Of a stretch of 64,000 nt of DNA, positions 52,429-61,570 are shown piece after piece. The notes under the pieces are model-generated. The model was not told where the DNA came from and made no database searches. It saw only the letters and a list, made by a program, of their open reading frames with translations. The translations under genes and the position numbers were made by a program. Position 1 is the first letter of the stretch. Each line of letters opens with the position of its first letter. Source of the DNA: Psychrosphaera haliotis (GTDB taxonomy: Bacteria > Pseudomonadota > Gammaproteobacteria > Enterobacterales > Alteromonadaceae); assembly GCF_039523615.1 (NCBI RefSeq), contig NZ_BAAAFQ010000004.1:434001-498000 (forward strand), in the 5' to 3' direction.

Positions 52429-53757
52429 CTAGCCTTCCTTAGATAAATAGCTGTCTTTTAATAGCTCGTAGTCTTCTTCTAGCACCAATTCCTTTTTTGC
52501 GTACGCCAGCGCTTTTTTGGAGTGTACATCACAGTATTCAGCTAATTCTTCATTGGTTTCAGCTAAGCTTTGGTAAATTTTTTGCAAACGTAACATTACC
52601 TCAATGTTAGCGGCTCCATCACGCGCTATACCATTAAATGCATCCTGAAAAATCTCTTCTGAACTTAATTGAGGCAAAGAGACCCGATTGAAACTTCTCT
52701 GGTTTTTCGCCTCAGGGCTTTTGACTTCAGAGCTATTAATGTCAGAACCATTCACTTTATCATCATTGGATCTGTCGCCAGCGAGCCATTGAGTAATGAG
52801 TCGGCATTGCACACTAATTATATCTATCGCAGTACCCGGATCGTTAACAGCGGGTGAAAGCGCTCGACTCGCTATTTCAGATAACACCAAAAAGCCAAAT
52901 CGAGGATCTTCATCAAAGGTACGGCATTTGCCAATAATAAAATCTTTTAATATTTTAGCTTTGACGTTTTTCTTTGCCTCAACATCGCCATCCAATTCCT
53001 TTCCATCATCTGTTTTTATAAAAGCGATAGGAGTATTTGGCAAGATTAGAGAGCCTACCGCTTGGTTTACTTTTATCTTAAAATTAAACTCTGTTGCAGT
53101 TGCTTGGAGCCGATCGATATTGATTTGTTGTAAATAACCAATATCACTTGAATAAATTTCGCTGGTTTTGCCCTCTACGTCATCAAAATCTAACGTCCCA
53201 GCAATTAACTCATAGTGACGTGATAACGCTTTTTCTGTAACTGCCTCTACTTTTGAAATTGTTTTGCCTAATGTGCCAAGTCTAGCGATGTTATCTACCC
53301 ACCGAACAAAACCTAAAATAACAATAGCAAAGACTAAAAGCGTAAGAATAAAAATAACAAAGCGTCCAGTGTCACCATATAAACCATTCATTAACGCAAT
53401 AATGCCAATAACACTAAAAATGAACGCACCAACAAATATGGACAACGCGTATTGAGACACATCGTCGGTTATAACAATATCAAAAGCATGAGGTGTAGCC
53501 GACGTGCTAACGGAAGAATAGGCAGACAGCATAGACCCCACAGCAAACACAGCCATACCAAGCATACTGGCTGAAATAATTGAAAATAGTGTTTTTAATG
53601 TATCAACACTGATATCCATAACCGCGGCGTCTGAAAAGTAAGTATCACCGAGCCTAGCGAAAAATATAGCAAGGATTGAAAGTGCACAACTAAAAAGAGG
53701 CTTGACCCAAAGTCGCTCTTTTAAGCGCCTAATGTAAAAGCTAATTTGTTGTTCCAT
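52429..53757 (-). CDS. DUF2254 membrane protein
   Basis: 442 aa predicted inner-membrane protein. Four helices in the first ~170 residues (AVGSMLSAYSSVSTSATPHAF and FIFSVIGIIALMNG lie between and within them), then a soluble C-terminal half with ALSPAVNDPGTAIDIISVQCRLI, the family hallmark. Molecular function unknown. First gene of a two-gene unit with the EEP-family gene. The C-terminal region contains a low-complexity polar insert (~325-350: NDDKVNGSDINSSEVKSPEA). Confidence 0.85.
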   Translation of the reverse strand: MEQQISFYIRRLKERLWVKPLFSCALSILAIFFARLGDTYFSDAAVMDISVDTLKTLFSIISASMLGMAVFAVGSMLSAYSSVSTSATPHAFDIVITDDVSQYALSIFVGAFIFSVIGIIALMNGLYGDTGRFVIFILTLLVFAIVILGFVRWVDNIARLGTLGKTISKVEAVTEKALSRHYELIAGTLDFDDVEGKTSEIYSSDIGYLQQINIDRLQATATEFNFKIKVNQAVGSLILPNTPIAFIKTDDGKELDGDVEAKKNVKAKILKDFIIGKCRTFDEDPRFGFLVLSEIASRALSPAVNDPGTAIDIISVQCRLITQWLAGDRSNDDKVNGSDINSSEVKSPEAKNQRSFNRVSLPQLSSEEIFQDAFNGIARDGAANIEVMLRLQKIYQSLAETNEELAEYCDVHSKKALAYAKKELVLEEDYELLKDSYLSKEG

Positions 53758-53942
53758 TTTACCTATTTTCCTTTTTAATCATTACGTTAAATTAGAAACT
53801 CATCAGCCACTCTATTGTATCTATTAGTATTTAACAACTAACAGGCAGGCACTTAACAAAAAGAAAGCATAGTCCATAACATCAATAACTTTGGCTATTT
53901 AAGCACATGTGCTTCAATAATTTTTTAACACATTTCAGACAT

Positions 53943-53970
53943 AAAAAAACCCCGACTGATTAGGTCGAGG
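53943..53970 (-). terminator. tmRNA terminator
   Basis: On the minus strand CCTCGAC / GTCGGGG (one G-T pair) stem followed by seven T, ten bases after the tmRNA CCA end. Confidence 0.85.
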
Positions 53971-53979
53971 TTTCGTTAT

Positions 53980-54347
53980 TGGTGGAGCTGGCGGGAGTCG
54001 AACCCGCGTCCAGAAAAGGTCACCCTTAGGTACTACACGCTTAGTCTATCTTTAAATTCACCGAGGAGCTGCGGAAAGACACGCCACTCAACGACTATCC
54101 TGATTTAAAATTCGTGGGTTGCCTCTCAGGCTGGAGTCGCGCCACTATTCCGTTTGGTTTTTGATCTCATGTTGTTCCCCGTCTTACGGACAGAAGCTAG
54201 GGCATAAGAGCTCTCAGCAGGGTATTAAGCTGCTAGTGCGTAGTTTTCGTCGTTTGCGACTATTTTTTTGCGGCTTTTAACGAGGCAAACCGCCCCTCGA
54301 CGTGCACCGCCGGAATCATCAATCCTGTCGAATCCTGAATCAGCCCC
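53980..54347 (-). ncRNA. ssrA: tmRNA (transfer-messenger RNA)
   Basis: One-piece tmRNA of 368 nt that rescues stalled ribosomes and tags their peptides. The 5' end GGGGCTGATTCAGGATTCGAC (54347 downward) pairs with the tRNA-like 3' end GGTTCGACTCCCGCCAGCTCCACCA, which includes an encoded CCA. The tag reading frame at 54257-54225 encodes ANDENYALAA followed by TAA; the resume codon is GCA. Pseudoknot-forming GC stretches flank the tag. No smpB gene is in the window. Confidence 0.97.
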
Positions 54348-54632
54348 GAAGACGGGTCACGGTATTGATTGTTTTGCGCTACTCAGCAAAGTTTTCAAAG
54401 CCATGTAAAAATTCTGGAACCAACGGTTAATACCGATAGTGTTCTGTAAGTCTACTCTCTTTTATTTACAATCAAAAGACTTTCTTACTTACACTTATGT
54501 AACTGGTGGCATTTTCAGCAAATTCAATACTAATACAATTTAATAATTACAATGCCTTTTAGAAAACAGACACTTGCCTAAGTGTTTACAACGGTTATTA
54601 TAGGCAAATCAATTTTTACTGGTTTTATTTAA

Positions 54633-55826
54633 ATGGAAGTTTCACTTCAAATACGCAAGTGGGTTGCCAGTACGCAACAAACTTTACAACATGTTCCTAG
54701 CGTGTCTCGTGACTATGCAACACGCCTGCTCAAAGTTGCCTCATCAGTAAACACTAAACTAGTTAATCGTTTCTCAAAATTAAAATCATTTTGGACAAGC
54801 TTAACATTAGCTCAATTATGCTATTTAATATCATCGGCTATCTTATTCGCATTAGCTTTTTCTGACGATGCAGAGCTTATTCATCTAACACTGCCTGTAA
54901 TTATTATTTTAATAGGACTGACAAATGAGTTTTGGCCGCACTTTCTTAAAGTGTGGGATAGCTTGCAAGGTAAAGCTTTCATTCTTACCTTTTATGCAAT
55001 CATGGCAAACACCGCACTTGCCTCAGCATCAGGTTTGGTCAATGAAGTGACTCATGTAAGTGCAGAAAGCTTAACTTACAGCCACAACATGGCGCTCATT
55101 ATTAACATCCCCACTTGGTTTATCTTATCCAGTTTTTTAATGCTTTTGGTTGTGCAAATACTACTGCCAATCTATTTGATATTGCTTGTACTACTTAAAC
55201 CTTTTGGTGTGCACAAGATTTGGCATAAGCCAGACTACCGATTCCCTATACTAACAGCATTAATTCGATACTTATTGGCTACATTTTTATTGTTTGTATT
55301 CATGTATGGTAGTGTCCAGTCTGGCTTTTTAAACCAAAACAGTCCACTGCTTGGCTCTGTGTATGTCGGCTTTATTACTGCAGATGAAACAGCAAATCCT
55401 TCGACTTCAAAAACAAATGAAGTATCAGAGGTCAAAAAAGGATTTGAGGGAGCGGAGAGCAAAGCTGATGGGTTTGTTTCGTTTAACGTACACAACCTTA
55501 CTGAACGCAATAATCCAACAGAAGATATTACTAAAAATGAAGAAGATGCTTTTTCAAGGGATGCCCTTTTACGAAAGAGTCACGATGTTCAATTAATACA
55601 AAAACAAATTTTAGCCACGTTCATTTATGACTACGAAGCTGATAGTTTTTCTCGTTGTGCTCACCCAGAAAACACTAGAGTCATTGAGCTGAATGATTAC
55701 GAAATTCTTACGGTTAAAAAGTCGAAAACGGCAGAAGTAGGTTATGAGTTTGATGTTATTGCCTGCGTTTCCCCAGGCATTAATTCAGGTGCTATTAAAT
55801 CACCTGGCAGTAGAAACAATAGTTAG
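54633..55826 (+). CDS. Membrane protein of unknown function
   Basis: 397 aa, not recognised. About five hydrophobic helices between ~55 and ~245 (two start LISSAILFALAF and YLLATFLLFVFMYG), then a ~140-residue hydrophilic C-terminal part (acidic, Asn/Ser/Thr-rich) with a Cys in FSRCAHPENTRVIELNDYEIL and another in VIACVSPG. The C-terminal half could be periplasmic with a disulfide. It starts 285 bp beyond tmRNA and converges on the Kef antiporter gene. The translation is continuous and Met-led, so it is probably a real gene. Confidence 0.75.
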   Translation: MEVSLQIRKWVASTQQTLQHVPSVSRDYATRLLKVASSVNTKLVNRFSKLKSFWTSLTLAQLCYLISSAILFALAFSDDAELIHLTLPVIIILIGLTNEFWPHFLKVWDSLQGKAFILTFYAIMANTALASASGLVNEVTHVSAESLTYSHNMALIINIPTWFILSSFLMLLVVQILLPIYLILLVLLKPFGVHKIWHKPDYRFPILTALIRYLLATFLLFVFMYGSVQSGFLNQNSPLLGSVYVGFITADETANPSTSKTNEVSEVKKGFEGAESKADGFVSFNVHNLTERNNPTEDITKNEEDAFSRDALLRKSHDVQLIQKQILATFIYDYEADSFSRCAHPENTRVIELNDYEILTVKKSKTAEVGYEFDVIACVSPGINSGAIKSPGSRNNS

Positions 55827-55835
55827 GTTAATTAA

Positions 55836-55884
55836 GAGTTGGCTTCTGAATCATCTAAACTCTGATAAACCTAGAAGCCAACTC
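55836..55884. other. 12-bp inverted repeat between convergent genes
   Basis: GAGTTGGCTTCT / AGAAGCCAACTC, perfect, with a 25-nt loop, located between the stops at 55826 and 55897. No T tract on either side, so it is a hairpin rather than a textbook terminator; it may protect 3' ends of both transcripts. Confidence 0.6.
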
Positions 55885-55896
55885 GTTAAAATCAAA

Positions 55897-57756
55897 TCAA
55901 TCTAAATGAACATTCTTTTTCAACTTGCCTGGACGTTCCCAGGCATGCTCATCCACTTCATGTTCCCAGTGTTGGTCTTCTTCCAAAGTTTTTTCAATAA
56001 AGCTGCGCGTTTCCATAGAGTGATTGATAAACATTTTTTCATCACCCGACATCGTCGCTAACTGTTCAACCATTTCATCATCGTGTTTTTTGAACAAACG
56101 GCTAGCTCGCCACGCAGCGTTATGTCTCCAGCCTAGCTGTTGCATCACTTTAGCGCCGAGCTCTAATCCACCAGCTAGAGTTTCACGCTCCACTGCAGTT
56201 ACGCCGGCTTTTAAAAGATCAGTCGCGTGAGGACGGTTTATCGCCCTAGCTAATATTTTTACATGTGGGAAGTGGTGCTGAATAGCTTTTATGATCCTTA
56301 AGCTACGTTCTGGCTCGTCAACTGCAACAACGATGACATCTGCGTCTTCAGCGCCAGCAGCATGCAATAGGTCATGACGCTCACCTTCGCCAAAGTAAAC
56401 TTTGTAACCATAACGTCTAACCATATCTATCTGACTAGCATCATGGTCTAAAATTGTTGTTGATATTTTATTAGCTGCTAATAGCCGGCCTACTGCCTGA
56501 CCAAATCGACCAAAACCAATTATGATCACTTTATTTTCTTCAGAAATATCATCGGAAACGGGTTCCGCTTTGGTTTCCCTGAATAACGGCTGAACATATT
56601 TGTCATTCACAATAAGCATGAGCGGTGTTAGCAGCATGGACAAGGCTACAACTAGAGTTAGTTGCGACACTAAGTTTTGCGGCAAAAGATTTACACCCAA
56701 TGCAAACGCAAACAGAACAAAGGCAAATTCACCAGCCTGTGACAAAACAAATGCAAAGGTATAACGGTCAGGTCGAGCCATTGGTGTGAAACGTCCCAAC
56801 ATTTGTAGAACCAAGTATTTTAAGATGATCAGACCAAGTGTTAGAAATATGATTAACGCAGGATCCGCTGCAAATATATTAAAATCTATACTCGCGCCAA
56901 CAGAGATAAAGAATAAGCCAAGTAATAACCCTTTAAATGGCTCAATATTGCTTTCAAGCTCGTGTCGATAATCACTTTCAGCTAATACCACACCGGCTAA
57001 AAATGTGCCTAAGGCAGGCGATAAACCGATGGATTGCATCGCCAGTGCAACAGAAATAACCAGTAACAACGCTGTGGCCGTAAACACTTCTCGAAGTTGG
57101 CTTTTTGCAATGAAACTGAATATTGGGTTCATCAAAAAACGACCGCCAATAACGATACCAGCAATGATACCGCCAGCCACCAGCCCTTTTTTCCAACCGT
57201 GCAGCTCGCCACTGTGAGCAGCTATACTAGCCACATCAGACGATGAAGCTAAAAGAGGCAGTATTGCCAACATTGGAATTACGGCAATATCTTGAAACAG
57301 CAGAACAGCAAAAGCACCTTGGCCAGCGGTAGACTTCATTTGCCCTTTTTCTTGCAAACTCTGCAGAGCAATGGCCGTTGAACTTAGCGATAAGATCATG
57401 CCTATCGCCAGCGCTTGTTGCCATGGCAATCCAAAAAACAAACCAATTGCGGTAACCAGTAATGTTGTTATAAAAACTTGCAGTCCGCCGCTACCTAAAA
57501 TAGGTACCCTTAACTTCCATAACAAACTTGGCTTTAATTCTAATCCAATTAAAAACAACATGAGCACAACGCCAAACTCTGCAAAATGCATCACGTCTTT
57601 AGGGTGACTTAAAAAGCTCAGTACAAATGGCCCTATAATCACACCAGCCACAAGATAGCCCAACACAGATCCTAGCCCTAAGCGCTTAGCGATAGGAACA
57701 GACACAACTGCAGCCGCTAAATATGTAACAGCATCTGCCAATAAATTATTTTCCAT
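55897..57756 (-). CDS. Kef-type monovalent cation:proton antiporter (CPA2)
   Basis: 619 aa. About 12-13 helices with LGSVLGYLVAGVIIGP, ILSLSSTAIALQSL, LLFQDIAVIPMLAILPLL (the acidic helix) and LSPALGTFLAGVVLAESDYRHELESNIEPFKGLLLGLFFISVG, then a C-terminal Rossmann/RCK domain (VIIIGFGRFGQAVGRLLAANKISTTILDHD). Length and layout fit KefB or KefC, glutathione-gated K+ efflux systems that acidify the cell against electrophiles. Its start codon abuts the stop of the NAD(P)H oxidoreductase gene, the KefFC/KefGB arrangement. Whether KefB or KefC cannot be told. Confidence 0.88.
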   Translation of the reverse strand: MENNLLADAVTYLAAAVVSVPIAKRLGLGSVLGYLVAGVIIGPFVLSFLSHPKDVMHFAEFGVVLMLFLIGLELKPSLLWKLRVPILGSGGLQVFITTLLVTAIGLFFGLPWQQALAIGMILSLSSTAIALQSLQEKGQMKSTAGQGAFAVLLFQDIAVIPMLAILPLLASSSDVASIAAHSGELHGWKKGLVAGGIIAGIVIGGRFLMNPIFSFIAKSQLREVFTATALLLVISVALAMQSIGLSPALGTFLAGVVLAESDYRHELESNIEPFKGLLLGLFFISVGASIDFNIFAADPALIIFLTLGLIILKYLVLQMLGRFTPMARPDRYTFAFVLSQAGEFAFVLFAFALGVNLLPQNLVSQLTLVVALSMLLTPLMLIVNDKYVQPLFRETKAEPVSDDISEENKVIIIGFGRFGQAVGRLLAANKISTTILDHDASQIDMVRRYGYKVYFGEGERHDLLHAAGAEDADVIVVAVDEPERSLRIIKAIQHHFPHVKILARAINRPHATDLLKAGVTAVERETLAGGLELGAKVMQQLGWRHNAAWRASRLFKKHDDEMVEQLATMSGDEKMFINHSMETRSFIEKTLEEDQHWEHEVDEHAWERPGKLKKNVHLD

Positions 57757-58299
57757 TTAAGCGCCCTCGCCTAATAAACGCAGTGTTTTTAAGTAATCAC
57801 TCGATACCTGATCTAGTCTAACTTTGTCGTCAAAAAGTTTACCTGTGCCATGTACAACAAAAGGCGCTAAATATTCCATTTGGCATAAATGCGCTGTTTG
57901 TTCGATAGGTGTGAGTAATTGCTCCATAGTGAAACGATTGTGACCGGTTTTACAATACGCGGTTTGGCCTCCACCTGTGGTGATCACTGACAACCACTTT
58001 TTACCCTTTAAACTATCTCCACCAGGCCCATATGCATAACCATATTGAAGTACTAAATCAAACCACTCTTTTAACAATGCCGGCGCGCTATACCAATAAA
58101 AAGGATGCTGGAAAACGACAATATCAAACTCGGCCAATAACTTTTGTTCCGACTCAATGTCGATGACACCATCTGCATATATTTCACACAAGTCATGAAT
58201 GTGAACGAAGTCGAGTTGGTTAGCTTTTTGTATTAAATGATAATTAATTTTTGACTGCTGTAAGTTAGGGTGAGTCAAAATGAGTAAAACCGATTGCAT
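57757..58299 (-). CDS. KefF/KefG-type NAD(P)H oxidoreductase, antiporter ancillary subunit
   Basis: 180 aa flavodoxin-like quinone-reductase-family protein: ILTHPNLQQSKINYHLI near the start, FQHPFYWYSAPALLKEWFDLVLQYGYAYG (the family's core motif) and TTGGGQTAYCKTGHNRFT. In E. coli KefF and KefG bind the antiporter and are needed for full activity. It lies directly upstream of and co-transcribed with the antiporter gene, which confirms the pairing. Confidence 0.9.
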   Translation of the reverse strand: MQSVLLILTHPNLQQSKINYHLIQKANQLDFVHIHDLCEIYADGVIDIESEQKLLAEFDIVVFQHPFYWYSAPALLKEWFDLVLQYGYAYGPGGDSLKGKKWLSVITTGGGQTAYCKTGHNRFTMEQLLTPIEQTAHLCQMEYLAPFVVHGTGKLFDDKVRLDQVSSDYLKTLRLLGEGA

Positions 58300-58446
58300 G
58301 CAGATCCTTAAAGTTCAATAGCATAGAGAATGCCCTCCTCTACTTTAGTCTTTTTTGCGCATCAATGCGGTAACTTTTTTAAATCATTTGATCGCCTTTG
58401 AACATCAGCTCGTAATAAAGAAGGTGTAATTTATTATGAGAGAGTT

Positions 58447-59031
58447 ATGAAACTAGCGCTATTCCCTCTTCCGGTTTTTTTACTTCCAGGTGGAGTAACA
58501 CGGCTGAGAGTATTTGAACAACGATATATAAGATTAGTGCAAGAGTCTGCAGGTGACGTGGGCTTTGTTATTGCGCCTATCAAAAACTTACCTGCCATTG
58601 AAAGCAAAGCTATCGATTGCCACCTCAATTGGGGAAGCTGGGTTAAAATCATTGATTTTGCTACTGGCGCTGATGGATTACTGGAGATTGATGTTCAATG
58701 TGAAGCAATGGCTAGGATTTACAGTTTTGAAGTGGAGTCGGACAACCTCAAACGAGCAGATGTAGAGCTTTATCATCACTGGCAAGAGTCAATAGATGTT
58801 AAGCAAGTTCAATTACCTATCAACAAACTCACACAGCAATTACAGACTGTATTTAAAGTTAACCCAGAACTTTCAAAAATTTATCCTGAAACAAAATTTG
58901 ACTGTTCAGGTTGGGTATGTCAAAGATGGTTGGAACTATTACCTCTAAAACAAGCAGAACAAAATTTGTTTGCTCAATCAGGTTCTCTTGATCGTGCAGC
59001 TCAGTTTTTGTCTGAAATTGTTTTTGAATAA
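58447..59031 (+). CDS. LON peptidase N-terminal-domain protein
   Basis: 194 aa. LON substrate-binding domain alone, without the AAA+ ATPase and protease parts: LALFPLPVFLLPGGVTRLRVFEQRYIRLVQES at the N-terminus, then a helical C-terminal half. Such stand-alone proteins are common in gammaproteobacteria and of unknown function. Its stop codon is 3 bp before the -35 element of the ECF-type promoter. Confidence 0.85.
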   Translation: MKLALFPLPVFLLPGGVTRLRVFEQRYIRLVQESAGDVGFVIAPIKNLPAIESKAIDCHLNWGSWVKIIDFATGADGLLEIDVQCEAMARIYSFEVESDNLKRADVELYHHWQESIDVKQVQLPINKLTQQLQTVFKVNPELSKIYPETKFDCSGWVCQRWLELLPLKQAEQNLFAQSGSLDRAAQFLSEIVFE

Positions 59032-59034
59032 AAG

Positions 59035-59060
59035 TGATCGCTACGATGACCCTGCTCGTA
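59035..59060 (+). promoter_or_regulatory. ECF (RpoE/ChrR-type, ECF11) promoter before the sigma gene
   Basis: TGATC (59035-59039), 17 nt, CGTA (59057-59060). The same pair with the same spacing precedes the DUF523/photolyase operon. It fits the TGATC...CGTA promoters described for ChrR-controlled ECF sigma factors, so the sigma gene is likely autoregulated. Confidence 0.7.
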
Positions 59061-59091
59061 ATATTTTTCAGGACAACGGATGAGGTATGTC

Positions 59092-59733
59092 ATGAAACAA
59101 TCAACAGTTGAGTCAACTCGTAACAAAGCGATCGCTCCAGCGACCAAGACGAGACCTATGACAACAACCGCAAAAGAATCTGCACCACCAGAATTAAGCC
59201 AATATTTAATGGCTGTGGCTGCCGATAGAGACAAACAAGCATTCGCAAAGTTATTTGCTTGGTTTGGTCCAAAAATTAAAAGAATTGCCGCTCAGAAGCT
59301 AAATAATGACGCGGCAGGATTCGACATAACCCAAGAAACAATGACTCGCGTTTGGCGCAAAGCTCATCTATTTGTACCAGAAAAAGGCGCAGCAACAACT
59401 TGGGTATATACGGTCATGCGTAACGTTATTTTTGATGCTATGCGCAAAAACAAAACTCAGCAAGCCGAATCGCTCAGTGATGACATTTGGCCAATAGAAG
59501 AGCAGATATCTGAAGAGTCACCGTTTCAAGATCACTTGATGACAAAGCAGTTAGGAGAGCTTGTTAAAAAGCTTCCACCTAATCAGCAAGAAGCGTTGAC
59601 CGCCGTTTATTACAAACAATTAACACACGAAGAACTAGCTAAGCAATTGAATATACCTGTTGGTACAGTGAAGTCCCGCATTCGATTAGCCGTAACTAAG
59701 TTGAAACAGCAGTTGGGAGCCAATAATGATTAA
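59092..59733 (+). CDS. ECF RNA polymerase sigma factor, ChrR-linked
   Basis: 213 aa from the ATG at 59092. Sigma-70 region 2 (QAFAKLFAWFGPKIKRIAAQKLNNDAAGFDITQETMTRVWRKAHLF...AATTWVYTVMRNVIFDAMRK) and region 4 (LPPNQQEALTAVYYKQLTHEELAKQLNIPVGTVKSRIRLAVTKLK). A partner of ChrR by position and by 8-bp overlap. An ATG at 59080 also has a Shine-Dalgarno, but a transcript from the ECF promoter would then have a leader of only ~13 nt, so 59092 (GAGG 6 nt upstream) is preferred. In Rhodobacter the homologous pair responds to singlet oxygen. Confidence 0.92.
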   Translation: MKQSTVESTRNKAIAPATKTRPMTTTAKESAPPELSQYLMAVAADRDKQAFAKLFAWFGPKIKRIAAQKLNNDAAGFDITQETMTRVWRKAHLFVPEKGAATTWVYTVMRNVIFDAMRKNKTQQAESLSDDIWPIEEQISEESPFQDHLMTKQLGELVKKLPPNQQEALTAVYYKQLTHEELAKQLNIPVGTVKSRIRLAVTKLKQQLGANND

Positions 59734-60427
59734 ACACCACCCGAGTAGCAAACTACTAGCCGGATATGCAACTGGCGAATTACCTGCATCCATTGCCATA
59801 GGTGTGGCTATTCACTGTAAAATGTGCGACCAGTGCCAATCCAATGTGGACGCGCTTACTGCCCAACTTGCTGACCAAGTCTTTGACGCTGAAATAACAG
59901 AGCCAATGGCCTACGAAAACGAGCAATTTGACTTAGCAAACGAAGCTGAAGCACCAATGGATATGGATTTTGGCAACATGATTGCAGCCATTACTGCGGA
60001 CGATGAAATTTCTGAGCAGTCAATGGTGAGAAGTACATCTATAACCGTCAAAGGTAAAAACTTTGAGCTACCTGCGCCGTTAAATAATGTTCGCATGTCT
60101 AATTGGTTGAATATTGGAAAATTGTCACGTTCAAGCCTGAATTTAGATGAAGGTGCTATTCACAGTCATTTATTGCACATAGACGCTGACGGTGAAGTCC
60201 CTACGCATACTCACAAAGGCTTTGAAATTACATTATTGTTAGATGGCAGTTTTGAAGACGATATGGGCACCTATCACCCTGGCGACTTTATAGAGCTTAA
60301 TGGTGAACATAATCATCAGCCTAAAACGAAAGAAGGCTGCCTTTGCTACACAGTAGCCGATGACGCACTGCAGTTTACCGAAGGTTTTCATAAGCTGTTT
60401 AATCCGATAGGAAGCCTGTTGTATTAA
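59726..60427 (+). CDS. chrR: ChrR-type zinc-binding cupin anti-sigma factor
   Basis: 233 aa. The N-terminal zinc anti-sigma domain shows His5, His30, Cys34 and Cys37 (IHCKMCDQC; H-x3-C-x2-C). The C-terminal cupin has His161, His163, Glu167 and His197, exactly the spacing of the Rhodobacter sphaeroides ChrR metal site (His141, His143, Glu147, His177). It holds the ECF sigma inactive until singlet oxygen or a related photo-oxidative signal releases it. Translationally coupled to the sigma gene; followed by a terminator. Confidence 0.92.
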   Translation: MIKHHPSSKLLAGYATGELPASIAIGVAIHCKMCDQCQSNVDALTAQLADQVFDAEITEPMAYENEQFDLANEAEAPMDMDFGNMIAAITADDEISEQSMVRSTSITVKGKNFELPAPLNNVRMSNWLNIGKLSRSSLNLDEGAIHSHLLHIDADGEVPTHTHKGFEITLLLDGSFEDDMGTYHPGDFIELNGEHNHQPKTKEGCLCYTVADDALQFTEGFHKLFNPIGSLLY

Positions 60428-60474
60428 ATTGAAATAGACACATCCTCCAACCATTCCAGTTATCCTGGTAGTTT

Positions 60475-60504
60475 GCCACTACTCCTATGTAGTGGCTTTT
60501 TTTT
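60475..60504 (+). terminator. Terminator after chrR
   Basis: GCCACTAC / GTAGTGGC with a 6-nt loop, then eight T. Confidence 0.9.
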
Positions 60505-60548
60505 GCTTGTAGATTTAGCCTACAAATTAGGCAGTTAAAAATTGATTG

Positions 60549-60574
60549 TGATCAATTGCAAATAACGTATCGTA
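60549..60574 (+). promoter_or_regulatory. ECF (ChrR-type) promoter before the photolyase operon
   Basis: TGATC (60549-60553), 17 nt, CGTA (60571-60574), identical in elements and spacing to the promoter of the sigma/chrR pair; 45 bp before the DUF523 start. Confidence 0.7.
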
Positions 60575-60619
60575 ACCTAGTATATAGATCATAAACTCCC
60601 CCAATATCAAAGGATAAGT

Positions 60620-61570
60620 ATGGCCATTACCATTGGTTTAAGCGCATGTTTAGCAGGTCAAGAAGTTCGATTTGATAAAAGTCACAAAAAATCAAATTTT
60701 TGTATGAACGAGTTATCTCGCCACGTTAGTTTTAAAACTTATTGCCCAGAAGTTGCTATCGGTCTGCCAGTTCCCCGCCCAACTATTCGCCAAATAAAAT
60801 ATAACGATGTCATAACCGTAAGTCGTCCAGATAAAACAGGCGATGTGACAAAAGAGTTAGCGGAATATGGACAGTCAGTCGCGACCAAAATTGAAGACCT
60901 AAGTGGTTTTATTTTTACTGCTAAAAGCCCTAGTTGTGGGATGGAGCGCGTTAAGATTTATCATTACAACGATGAAAATAAAGCAACAGGCAGTGACCAA
61001 ACTGGCGTAGGTATGTTCGCTAAGCAGATTATGGATATCAACCCTGCACTACCTTGCGAAGAAAATGGGCGATTAAACGATCCTGCTATTCGTGAGAACT
61101 TTGTACTTAGAGTGTTTGCTTTTAATACTTGGCAATTAATGATGCAAGACGGATTCACAAAGCACAAACTCATCCAATTTCATACGCAATACAAATACTT
61201 GTTAATGAGTCACAGCCAAAATTCTTACCGTGAATTAGGAAGAATGTTAGGCACCAGTGAAGCGCCTGTAGACGAGTTGGCAAAAGAATATATTGTCTTG
61301 TTTATGACTGCTTTAAAAACAATCGCGTCTAGAAAGTCACATGCCAATACGCTTAATCATATTCAAGGTTACTTCAGCAAACATTTAACCAAAGAGCAAA
61401 AAGCGGAGTTAACTACGCAAATTGACGACTATCGCGAAGGTTTAATTCCATTAATGGCGCCACTAACGTTATTAAAGCACTACTTAATGATGTATCCCGA
61501 TGAATACATTGCGAATCAACGCTATTTGGACCCTTACCCGGCAGACTTAAAACTAAGGTACGGCTACTAA
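60620..61570 (+). CDS. DUF523-DUF1722 (YbgA-like) protein
   Basis: 316 aa. N-terminal DUF523 (LSACLAGQEVRFDKSHK; FTAKSPSCGMERVKIY with conserved cysteines) and C-terminal DUF1722 (~185-310). DUF523 proteins act in thiouracil degradation; the fusion is a regular companion of photolyase in ChrR regulons and its function is unproven. First gene of the operon, overlapping the photolyase start by 1 bp (TAATG). Confidence 0.9.
   Translation: MAITIGLSACLAGQEVRFDKSHKKSNFCMNELSRHVSFKTYCPEVAIGLPVPRPTIRQIKYNDVITVSRPDKTGDVTKELAEYGQSVATKIEDLSGFIFTAKSPSCGMERVKIYHYNDENKATGSDQTGVGMFAKQIMDINPALPCEENGRLNDPAIRENFVLRVFAFNTWQLMMQDGFTKHKLIQFHTQYKYLLMSHSQNSYRELGRMLGTSEAPVDELAKEYIVLFMTALKTIASRKSHANTLNHIQGYFSKHLTKEQKAELTTQIDDYREGLIPLMAPLTLLKHYLMMYPDEYIANQRYLDPYPADLKLRYGY

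Noticed and set aside
59080..59091. Upstream ATG as the sigma-factor start
   Set aside because: It has an acceptable AGGA, but the predicted transcript would leave only ~13 nt of leader; kept as an alternative in the gene entry.
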